A stretch of 19,850 bases of DNA, taken from positions 1 to 19,850 of the forward strand of contig CAKOHV010000029.1 of assembly GCA_934086145.1 (NCBI GenBank). The letters run 5' to 3'. Below, one piece after another: positions 13,765-19,850 of this stretch. Under the pieces are notes generated by a model. That model worked only from the letters and a program-made list of their open reading frames with translations, was not told the DNA's origin and did no database searches. Both the position numbers and the translations under genes were made by a program. The DNA is from an uncultured Bacilli bacterium (GTDB lineage Bacteria; Bacillota_I; Bacilli_A; RF39; UBA660). Every line of letters begins with the position of its first letter. Within the stretch, counting starts at the first letter, position 1.

Positions 13765-15311
13765 TATTTACCATAAACTAGTGTATGACAATAATTTTGT
13801 CTATTTTCTATATACAAAGTGTGCAATTTATAAAGATGACTATTTATATCTTTAACAATACTTTCAAAGTCCTTTTTACCCTCACGAGTCAAAATAGCAA
13901 TAACATATGGATGTTCATCATAAACAATTCCTATATCATGATAAAATTCACTATATTGACCATATTTATGAGCTGCCTGGATTTGCAAATCAGGAAACTC
14001 CAAATCATTTTGTTCAGCCTGGACAAAATATGATTTTAACTCTTGACCTAATTCACCGGACTGATTAATAAAATTATAAATGGCCTTCATATAAATTATT
14101 CCATCATTTGCACTAAGATTTCCAAAATTATCTCCCGATGTTAAAGTATATTGTGTTCCTAACGATTGCCCAAAAGCTTTTAAATTACTATAACCAATAT
14201 ATTTAACTAACATCTGATGAGCTGAATTATCACTTACCATAATAGCATATTTAACCAAGTCTCTTAAAGTTATCTGATCTCCATATTGATGCGTACTCAT
14301 GTATTTACTTGCCCCCCACTTAAAATTGGCAGTATAAGTCATCGTTTCATCTAAACTCAACTCATTATTATAAGCTTTTTGATATATATACAAAGCATCT
14401 AGCGATTTTATAGTACTAGCTGCATAATATACCGCATCTTGATTATATGAAAAAGTAAAACCTCTTTCTAAATCTTCATAAATTAAACTAACCGAATAAT
14501 TACTTAAATAAGTATTTAATTCATTTATATAATCATTTAATTCACTAGAATTATCATTATCATTAAAACTTAAATTTAAACATTCATCATATTCCTGATG
14601 ATGTTTAATTTCTAAAGCTTTAGCTTGACGTTCTAACTCTTCTGTATTATCTTTAAAAAATGTCTGTTCTTCTTTTTTTAATTTATACTTGAAACTTCCA
14701 CATATAAATGCCACAAAAAAAACAATAATTACACTCGTCATAAATAGCAAATACTTTTTTTTGCTATTTTTAAAAGACTTTTTTACATCAGAAGTCTTAC
14801 TTTCTTTCTTAGCTTCTAAAGTTATGTTTACTTTTTCAGTTTCCTTATCATCATTTACATTTGATAAAATATTTTTCTTTACACATTTAGAATAATCAGG
14901 AGCCGAACTTATTATTTTTTCAGAAACTTTTTCTTTTTCTTTGATTATCCCAGCTACGACATTGTTATTAACTTCTGAGTTATCAACAAGTAACCCTTTT
15001 TTGTTTTGAGTTGCTCTATCTTTTTTGGCTTTTTTCTTTGCCAAAATTTCATCTAGTAAAGCTGAGTTATCTATTTTTTCTTCTTCTTTTACTTTTTTAT
15101 TTTGAGGAACTTTGATAGTATTTTTTTTATTAATTGAATTATTTTTATTGCTTGAAGTTGTTGTTTTACTTTTTTTACTTTTTTTCTTTGCTAAAATTTC
15201 ATCTAACAACAACGAACTATCTATTTCTTCTACTTTTTTAGTATATTTTTTCTGTTTATTTGAGGAAGCTTTTTTTTGCTTTTGTTGCTTAATTGTACCT
15301 TCTTCCTTCAT
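13764..15311 (-). CDS. Membrane-anchored class A beta-lactamase-like serine hydrolase with repeated cytoplasmic tail
   Basis: Predicted outside-facing serine hydrolase of the beta-lactamase/transpeptidase superfamily. The 515 residues contain a 186-residue Lys-rich cytoplasmic tail, one membrane helix (about 187-207), a spacer, and the domain (about 265-490). Catalytic motifs: Ser299-T-I-Lys302, Ser360-Asp-Asn362 at the class A spacing, and His-Lys-Tyr-Gly (448-451) in place of KTG. I see no Glu166-type ExxLN in the omega-loop region, so efficient beta-lactam hydrolysis is unlikely; a peptidoglycan-directed or unknown esterase/peptidase role fits better. The tail contains the motif LLDEILAKKK twice, exactly 50 residues apart. 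The ATG at 15311 is preceded by GGTGA and a tandem TATAAT; ATGs at 15317 and 15323 are less well placed. Convergent with the FemAB gene. Confidence 0.85.
   Translation of the reverse strand: MKEEGTIKQQKQKKASSNKQKKYTKKVEEIDSSLLLDEILAKKKSKKSKTTTSSNKNNSINKKNTIKVPQNKKVKEEEKIDNSALLDEILAKKKAKKDRATQNKKGLLVDNSEVNNNVVAGIIKEKEKVSEKIISSAPDYSKCVKKNILSNVNDDKETEKVNITLEAKKESKTSDVKKSFKNSKKKYLLFMTSVIIVFFVAFICGSFKYKLKKEEQTFFKDNTEELERQAKALEIKHHQEYDECLNLSFNDNDNSSELNDYINELNTYLSNYSVSLIYEDLERGFTFSYNQDAVYYAASTIKSLDALYIYQKAYNNELSLDETMTYTANFKWGASKYMSTHQYGDQITLRDLVKYAIMVSDNSAHQMLVKYIGYSNLKAFGQSLGTQYTLTSGDNFGNLSANDGIIYMKAIYNFINQSGELGQELKSYFVQAEQNDLEFPDLQIQAAHKYGQYSEFYHDIGIVYDEHPYVIAILTREGKKDFESIVKDINSHLYKLHTLYIENRQNYCHTLVYGK
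15021..15071 (-). repeat. Second copy of the LLDEILAKKK coding repeat
   Basis: Codes for DNSALLDEILAKKKAKK, residues 81-97 of the serine hydrolase. It matches the copy at 15171-15221 in 14 of 17 residues and lies exactly 150 bp from it. Confidence 0.8.
15171..15221 (-). repeat. First copy of the LLDEILAKKK coding repeat
   Basis: Codes for DSSLLLDEILAKKKSKK, residues 31-47 of the serine hydrolase, preceded like the other copy by an acidic stretch (VEEI / EEKI). Confidence 0.8.
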
Positions 15312-15321
15312 AAACATCACC

Positions 15322-15333
15322 ATTATAATTATA
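15322..15333 (-). promoter_or_regulatory. Tandem -10 box before the serine hydrolase gene
   Basis: TATAATTATAAT on the minus strand, directly followed by GGTGATG. It supports the start at 15311, because the ATG at 15323 would lie inside the -10. No clear -35. Confidence 0.4.
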
Positions 15334-15346
15334 CCCTTTTTAACAC

Positions 15347-15378
15347 ATAAAAAAAAGTGAAAATAGAATTTTCACTTT
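15347..15378 (-). terminator. Terminator of the str operon (after tuf)
   Basis: Minus-strand 11-bp stem AAAGTGAAAAT / ATTTTCACTTT with a 3-nt loop and eight T, about 17 nt after the tuf stop. Strongest terminator in the window. Confidence 0.9.
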
Positions 15379-15394
15379 CTAGTATACACTTAAA

Positions 15395-16561
15395 TTATTT
15401 AATAATTTCAGTTACTACACCAGCACCAACAGTACGTCCACCTTCACGGATAGAGAACTTAGTACCGTTTTCAAGAGCAACTGGAGCGATAAGTTCAACA
15501 GTCATGTCAACATTATCACCAGGCATTACCATTTCAGTTCCTTCTGGAAGAGTAATAACACCTGTAACATCAGTTGTTCTAAAATAGAATTGTGGTCTGT
15601 AGTTTGCGAAGAATGGAGTATGACGTCCGCCTTCTTCTTTGCTTAATACATAAACAGAACCTTTGAAATTAGTATGAGGTGTAACACTTCCTGGTTTAGC
15701 AAGAACTTGTCCACGTTCAACTTGGTCTCTAGAAATACCACGTAGTAATGCACCAGCATTATCACCAGCGATAGCTGAGTCTAATGATTTTCTAAACATT
15801 TCAATACCAGTAACAACTGTTTTTTGAGTAGGTCTTAAACCAACGATTTCAACTTCGTCGTTAAGTTTTAATTCACCACGTTCAACACGTCCAGTAACAA
15901 CTGTACCACGTCCAGAAATAGTAAATACATCTTCAATACTCATTAAGAATGGTTTGTCAGTATCACGAACTGGAACATCAATATATGAGTCAACAGCAGC
16001 CATTAAATCTCTAATTGATTGAGCAGCAGCTTCATCACCTTCAAGAGCTTTTAATGCAGAACCTCTAATAATAGGACATTCTGAATCGAATCCATATTCT
16101 CCTAATAATTCTCTGATTTCCATCTCTACTAAATCAAGTAATTCAGGATCATCAACTTGATCACATTTGTTCATGTAAACAACAATTTTAGGAACACCAA
16201 CTTGACGAGCAAGTAAAATATGTTCACGAGTTTGAGGCATTGGTCCATCTGCAGCAGAAACTACTAAGATAGCTCCATCCATTTGTGCAGCACCAGTAAT
16301 CATGTTTTTAACATAGTCAGCATGGCCTGGGCAGTCTACGTGAGCATAGTGACGAGTTGCTGTCTCATACTCAACGTGAGCAGTATTAATAGTAATACCT
16401 CTATCTCTTTCTTCTGGTGCTTTATCGATATCAGCATAATCAACAAATTTACCAAAATATTTTGTAATAGCAGCAGTTAATGTTGTTTTACCATGGTCAA
16501 CGTGTCCAATAGTACCAATATTAACGTGTGCTTTAGAACGGTCAAATTTTTCTTTTGCCAT
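15395..16561 (-). CDS. tuf: Elongation factor Tu
   Basis: GTPase that carries aminoacyl-tRNA to the ribosomal A site. The 388 residues are complete: G1 GHVDHGKT (19-26), switch I with RDRGITIN (53-60), G3 DCPGH (76-80), G4 NKCD (131-134), G5 GSAL (167-170), domain 2 (about 205-295, GRGTVVTGRVERG) and domain 3 (about 298-388, ending GREGG-like REGGRTVGAGVV). It is a few residues shorter than typical (about 394). SD AAAGGAGG is strong. Last gene of the str operon, 69 bp after fusA; that gap contains a candidate promoter giving separate tuf expression, and a strong terminator follows the gene. Confidence 0.99.
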   Translation of the reverse strand: MAKEKFDRSKAHVNIGTIGHVDHGKTTLTAAITKYFGKFVDYADIDKAPEERDRGITINTAHVEYETATRHYAHVDCPGHADYVKNMITGAAQMDGAILVVSAADGPMPQTREHILLARQVGVPKIVVYMNKCDQVDDPELLDLVEMEIRELLGEYGFDSECPIIRGSALKALEGDEAAAQSIRDLMAAVDSYIDVPVRDTDKPFLMSIEDVFTISGRGTVVTGRVERGELKLNDEVEIVGLRPTQKTVVTGIEMFRKSLDSAIAGDNAGALLRGISRDQVERGQVLAKPGSVTPHTNFKGSVYVLSKEEGGRHTPFFANYRPQFYFRTTDVTGVITLPEGTEMVMPGDNVDMTVELIAPVALENGTKFSIREGGRTVGAGVVTEIIK

Positions 16562-16592
16562 TTTAATTTCCTCCTTTTATATATACATACCT

Positions 16593-16621
16593 ATTTTACC
16601 TAATGCTTGAATTAATTTCAA
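16593..16621 (-). promoter_or_regulatory. Internal promoter of tuf
   Basis: Minus strand TTGAAA (16621-16616), spacer exactly 17 bp, TAAAAT (16598-16593); five of six consensus bases in each box. The -35 lies within a 6-bp hairpin (CTTGAA / TTCAAG, 16606-16622) that has no T run and so is not a terminator. Confidence 0.5.
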
Positions 16622-16630
16622 GTATTATTT

Positions 16631-18703
16631 TTATTGTACGCTGTTTTTCTTTATTATTTCTTCAGCGATTGATTTTGGAACTTCTTCATAATGATCTTTT
16701 TCCATTTGGAAGTTTCCACGTCCTTGAGTATTACTTCTCAAGTCAGTCATGTAACCAAACATTTCACTTAATGGAACCATAGCAGTAATTCTTATTGTAT
16801 TACCAATTGATTCTTGTGACATTGGTTTACCACGTCTAGAAGTTAAGTCTCCCATAACGTTACCCATATATTCTTCAGGAACGTCAACTACAACCTTCAT
16901 TATTGGCTCTAACAATACAGCTTTACATTTTTTAGCAGCTTCTTTTAAAGCTAATGAAGCAGCAATTTTGTAAGCCATTTCTGATGAATCGACATCATGG
17001 TAAGAGCCATCAAATAAAGTACATTTTACGTCAACTACTGGATAACCAGCAATCATACCGCCAGCCATAGCTTCTTGTAATCCTTTATCTGTTACTGGAA
17101 TATATTCTCTTGGAACAGTTCCACCAACGATAGCGTCAACGAACTCATAGCCTTTACCTGGATTTGGCTCGAATTTAACCCAAACATGTCCATATTGTCC
17201 ACGTCCACCAGATTGTTTAATATATTTACCTTCACAATCAGCTGGAACAGTAATAGTCTCACGATAAGCAACTTGTGGACGACCTTGATTTACTTCAATA
17301 CCAAATTCACGTTTCATACGATCTACAATAATATCCAAGTGTAATTCACCCATACCAGAAAGCACTGTTTGACCAGTTTCAGTATCAGTTTTTACCTTTA
17401 ATGTAGGATCTTCTTCAACCAATTTTTGAATAGCTAAAGCCATCTTATCTTGATCATTTTTTGATTTTGGTTCAATTGCAATATCAATAACTGGTTCTGG
17501 GAATTCCATACCTTTCATGATTGCAAAATTCTTTTCATCACATAAAGTATCTGCGGTAGTTGTATTTTTTAAACCAACAGCAGCTGCTATTTCACCAGCA
17601 TATACTTCTGTAATTTCTTTTCTTTGATTTGCATGCATTTGTAAAATACGTCCAATTCTTTCTTTTACACCCTTAGTTGAGTTTAAAACATAAGAACCAG
17701 CACTTAATTTACCAGAATATACTCTAAAGAATGATAGACGACCTACGAAAGGATCTGTCATAATCTTAAATGCTAAAGCAGTAAATGGTTCAGAATCACT
17801 AGGATGTCTGAAAACATCATTACCATTCTTATCTGTACATTCAATAGCTTCAATATCAGTAGGTGCAGGTAAATAATCAATAACTGCATCTAGTAAAGTA
17901 TGAGTACCTTTATTTCCTAAAGCATCTGCACACAATACTGGGAAGAATTCAACAGCTAAAGTTGCTTTTCTAATAGCATCCTTTAATTCTGCTACAGTAA
18001 ACTCCTCACCTTCTAAATATTTTTCCATCAAAGCGTCATCGAATTCAACAACTGACTCGATTAATTTTGTTCTGTATTCTAAAGCTTTATCCTTCATATC
18101 AGCAGGAATTTCAGCTTCTGTTATTAATTGTTTATCAGTTCCATCATATTCATAAGCTTTCATTTCTACTAAGTCAACATAACCTGTAAAATGATCTTCT
18201 GCTCCAATAGGTAACATGATTGGTGCAGCATTAGCACCTAATCTATCTTTAATTGTTTTTAAACTATAATAGAAATCTGCTCCCATTTTTTCCATTTTGT
18301 TTGCACAAATCATTCTTGGAACTTTATATTCATTTGCTTGTCTCCAAACAGTTTCTGTTTGAGGTTCAACACCTGCTTGTGCATCAATTAATGCAACAGC
18401 GCCATCTAATACTCTTAAAGATCTTTGTACTTCAATAGTAAAGTCTACGTGACCTGGAGTATCGATAATGTTTAATCTGTAACCTTTCCAGTGGCATGTT
18501 GTAGCAGCAGAAGTAATTGTGATACCTCTTTCTTGCTCTTGAGCCATCCAGTCCATTTGAGATTCACCATCATGTGTTTCACCAATTTTATGAGTTATAC
18601 CAGTAAGGTATAATATTCTCTCTGTTGTAGTAGTTTTACCAGCATCAATATGAGCCATGATACCGATATTTCTTATCTTATCTATTGTAACATCTCTTGC
18701 CAT
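16631..18703 (-). CDS. fusA: Elongation factor G
   Basis: Ribosomal translocase GTPase. The 690 residues are full length with all five domains: G1 AHIDAGKT (17-24), ERGITITSAAT (58-68), G3 DTPGH (81-85), domain II (about 290-400), domain III, domain IV (about 480-600, with GGRGQYGHVWVKFEP near 507) and domain V ending in the usual SEMFGYMTDLRSNTQGRG. The one oddity is G4: N135 K136 M137 E138, codons AAC AAA ATG GAA, where EF-G normally has NKMD. SD TAGGAG lies about 9 nt before the ATG. Twelve bases separate it from rpsG, so it is co-transcribed within the str operon. Confidence 0.98.
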   Translation of the reverse strand: MARDVTIDKIRNIGIMAHIDAGKTTTTERILYLTGITHKIGETHDGESQMDWMAQEQERGITITSAATTCHWKGYRLNIIDTPGHVDFTIEVQRSLRVLDGAVALIDAQAGVEPQTETVWRQANEYKVPRMICANKMEKMGADFYYSLKTIKDRLGANAAPIMLPIGAEDHFTGYVDLVEMKAYEYDGTDKQLITEAEIPADMKDKALEYRTKLIESVVEFDDALMEKYLEGEEFTVAELKDAIRKATLAVEFFPVLCADALGNKGTHTLLDAVIDYLPAPTDIEAIECTDKNGNDVFRHPSDSEPFTALAFKIMTDPFVGRLSFFRVYSGKLSAGSYVLNSTKGVKERIGRILQMHANQRKEITEVYAGEIAAAVGLKNTTTADTLCDEKNFAIMKGMEFPEPVIDIAIEPKSKNDQDKMALAIQKLVEEDPTLKVKTDTETGQTVLSGMGELHLDIIVDRMKREFGIEVNQGRPQVAYRETITVPADCEGKYIKQSGGRGQYGHVWVKFEPNPGKGYEFVDAIVGGTVPREYIPVTDKGLQEAMAGGMIAGYPVVDVKCTLFDGSYHDVDSSEMAYKIAASLALKEAAKKCKAVLLEPIMKVVVDVPEEYMGNVMGDLTSRRGKPMSQESIGNTIRITAMVPLSEMFGYMTDLRSNTQGRGNFQMEKDHYEEVPKSIAEEIIKKNSVQ

Positions 18704-18715
18704 ATTCTATTACTC

Positions 18716-19183
18716 CTACCATCTATAATGAGCAAATGCTTTATTTGCTTCTGCCATCTTGTGAGTATCTTCACGTTTTTTAACAGCTCCACCAACACCA
18801 TTTGCAGCATCCATTATTTCATTAGCTAGATTTACAGCCATTCCTTTACCATTTCTTAATTTAGCATAGTTTACAATCCAACGTAATGCTAATGCCTGGC
18901 CTCTTAAATCTGTTACTTCAATAGGAACTTGAACATTTGAGCCACCAACTCTTCTAGATTTGATTTCTAAAAGAGGAGTAACATTTTCTAAAGCTTTCAT
19001 ATAAACTTCCATAGGATCTTTTCCTGTTTTTTCTTTAATCATGTCAAAAGCTTCATATAAAATTCTTTCAGCAGTTCCTTTTTTACCATCTTGCATAATT
19101 TGGTTAATTAACTTAGTAACAATCTTAGAATTATATATTGGATCAGGTAAAACATCTCTTTTTTCTGCACGTCTCTTACGCAT
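18716..19183 (-). CDS. rpsG: 30S ribosomal protein S7
   Basis: Primary 16S rRNA-binding protein that nucleates the 30S head. The 155 residues match the usual length (about 156): basic start MRKRRAEKR, DPIYNSKIVTKLINQIMQDGKK (18-39), RRVGGSNVQVPIEV (about 77-90) and the C-terminal AHYRW. SD AAGGAAGGAG is very strong. It lies 34 bp after rpsL and 12 bp before fusA. S7 is the autoregulator of the str operon in Escherichia coli; no recognisable S7-binding fold is visible in the 34-bp rpsL-rpsG gap here. Confidence 0.98.
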   Translation of the reverse strand: MRKRRAEKRDVLPDPIYNSKIVTKLINQIMQDGKKGTAERILYEAFDMIKEKTGKDPMEVYMKALENVTPLLEIKSRRVGGSNVQVPIEVTDLRGQALALRWIVNYAKLRNGKGMAVNLANEIMDAANGVGGAVKKREDTHKMAEANKAFAHYRW

Positions 19184-19217
19184 ATTTATCTCTCCTTCCT
19201 TAATATCTTCTTAATAA

Positions 19218-19637
19218 TTATTTATTATCTTTTGGTTTTTTTGTACCATATTTACTACGGCTTTGTTTTCTATTGTTAACACCTTGAGTATCAAGTGTAC
19301 CACGTACAATGTGATAACGAACACCGATTAAGTCTTTTACACGGCCACCACGTACTAATACTACGCTGTGTTCTTGTAAATTGTGTCCTTCTCCTGGAAT
19401 ATAAGTATCAACTTCTCTACCATTTGATAATCTAACACGAGCATATTTTCTTAATGCTGAGTTTGGTTTCTTTGGTGTACGAGTTCCAACTTTTGTACAT
19501 ACTCCTCTTTTTTGTGGACTATTTTGAACTGTAGTCTTTCTTTCCATACTATTAAAGCCAACATTTAAAACAGGACTCTTACTTTTTCTAGTCTTATCTT
19601 TTCTGTTTTTTCTTACTAATTGATTAATAGTTGTCAT
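19218..19637 (-). CDS. rpsL: 30S ribosomal protein S12
   Basis: Decoding-centre protein of the 30S subunit. The 139-residue form has the Gram-positive insertion near the N-terminus and the conserved TPKKPNSALRK (54-64, Lys56 equals E. coli Lys42) and PGEGHNLQEHS (81-91). The second loop reads GGRVKDLIGVRYH, with Ile104 (codon ATC) where nearly all S12 proteins have Pro (E. coli Pro90). The ATG at 19637 has a perfect GAGGAGG; an ATG at 19664 would add nine residues without an SD or homology. First gene of the str operon, behind a strong promoter and a long leader hairpin. Confidence 0.98.
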   Translation of the reverse strand: MTTINQLVRKNRKDKTRKSKSPVLNVGFNSMERKTTVQNSPQKRGVCTKVGTRTPKKPNSALRKYARVRLSNGREVDTYIPGEGHNLQEHSVVLVRGGRVKDLIGVRYHIVRGTLDTQGVNNRKQSRSKYGTKKPKDNK

Positions 19638-19687
19638 AAATTTCCTCCTCTCATGTACACACATCCTGGTGTATCAATCATTTTCTT

Positions 19688-19719
19688 AAATTAGGTTCCG
19701 CCTAGGCGAAACCTGATTT
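19688..19719 (-). promoter_or_regulatory. Leader hairpin upstream of rpsL
   Basis: Near-perfect inverted repeat, 15-bp arms around a 2-nt centre (CGCC TA GGCG core, AGGTT / AACCT outer arms, two imperfect pairs). It begins about 7 nt after the predicted transcription start and ends about 50 nt before the ATG. It is GC-rich compared with its surroundings and has no following T run, so it is not a simple terminator; a stability or regulatory element is likely. Confidence 0.7.
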
Positions 19720-19732
19720 AAAACGCAATCAT

Positions 19733-19761
19733 AATATATCATTATCTATCATAAATGTCAA
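19733..19761 (-). promoter_or_regulatory. Main promoter of the str operon
   Basis: Minus strand TTGACA (19761-19756, perfect consensus), spacer exactly 17 bp, TATATT (19738-19733) preceded by TGA as an extended -10. Strongest promoter match in the window, fitting a highly expressed ribosomal operon. Confidence 0.8.
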
Positions 19762-19789
19762 TACAAATATCTTACATGTTAATCCTTTT

Positions 19790-19826
19790 TTAAAATGTTA
19801 CCATATCATTAGTTAAAATGTTACCA
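19790..19826. repeat. Two 14-bp direct repeats, 23-bp period
   Basis: TTAAAATGTTACCA occurs exactly at 19790-19803 and 19813-19826 (minus strand TGGTAACATTTTAA). The period is 23 bp, about two helical turns, just upstream of the str promoter. Either a regulator-binding pair or the end of a transposable element; IS21-family ends carry such multiple repeats. Confidence 0.7.
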
Positions 19827-19836
19827 ATAAATAATG

Positions 19837-19842
19837 TATAAT
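19837..19842 (+). promoter_or_regulatory. Possible -10 box reading off the right edge
   Basis: TATAAT on the plus strand, 11 bp past the second 14-bp repeat. It could serve a gene beyond the window; no -35 is clear. Confidence 0.25.
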
Positions 19843-19850
19843 ATCTCTTT

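Noticed and set aside
19638..19664. Longer S12 starting at the ATG at 19664
   Set aside because: No SD before it, and the perfect GAGGAGG serves the ATG at 19637 where S12 homology begins.
19688..19719. rpsL leader hairpin as an intrinsic terminator
   Set aside because: No T run follows the stem on either strand.
19785..19830. CRISPR array from repeated 14-mers
   Set aside because: Only two copies, a 9-bp gap instead of a spacer, and no cas genes.

Overview
The window is very AT-rich bacterial chromosome. Gene content is that of a low-GC Gram-positive-type bacterium: the str operon (rpsL-rpsG-fusA-tuf), secG, rnr-smpB, the c-di-AMP pair cdaA-cdaR, an Ntdp/DUF402 phosphatase, a FemAB transferase, a DUF3048/YerB-like protein, and lipoproteins instead of outer-membrane proteins. 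I infer class Bacilli, possibly an uncultured gut or reduced lineage near Erysipelotrichales/RF39; this is from gene content, not a search. The code looks standard: Trp is TGG and ntdp ends at TGA, which argues against the Mycoplasma code.

Layout. Positions 1-376 hold no gene, only imperfect 25-bp-spaced repeats at the extreme left. Positions 377-4324 hold four minus-strand genes, mostly separated by terminators: ntdp, a C-terminal processing protease, a membrane-anchored thioredoxin-like protein, and a LolA-like/DUF4367 lipoprotein. A small plus-strand DUF378 gene (4429-4626) converges on cdaR across a shared terminator. Positions 4639-8347 hold cdaA-cdaR, a small membrane protein and a DUF3048 protein. 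Positions 8389-11635 hold smpB, rnr, an orphan prepilin-like protein and secG, all on the minus strand. An HdeD-like membrane protein (minus) and a FemAB transferase (plus) diverge from overlapping promoters that appear to share one palindromic -35 box. FemAB converges on a membrane-anchored serine hydrolase. The right end (15395-19637) is tuf, fusA, rpsG, rpsL on the minus strand, read from a strong promoter near 19745. Beyond it lie 14-bp direct repeats that may be a regulatory site or the end of a mobile element.

The genes fall into two groups. One is translation and RNA quality control (S12, S7, EF-G, EF-Tu, RNase R, SmpB). The other is envelope building and homeostasis (c-di-AMP synthesis, SecG, CtpA, FemAB, penicillin-recognising-type hydrolase, lipoprotein). 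Most transcription units are short, each with its own terminator, and many -10 boxes sit almost directly on the ribosome binding site, implying leaders of only about 10-20 nt. Several long reading frames have upstream extensions that contain the promoter or ribosome binding site; starts are trimmed accordingly.

I did not find a clear new multi-gene defence or mobile system. The best leads are residue-level oddities in core proteins (EF-G NKME in place of NKxD, S12 Pro104 to Ile, CdaA DGG in place of DGA), an exact 50-residue repeat in the cytoplasmic tail of the serine hydrolase, the orphan pilin, a CXXC-less thioredoxin-like protein, the shared -35 divergent promoter, and the repeats at both window edges.
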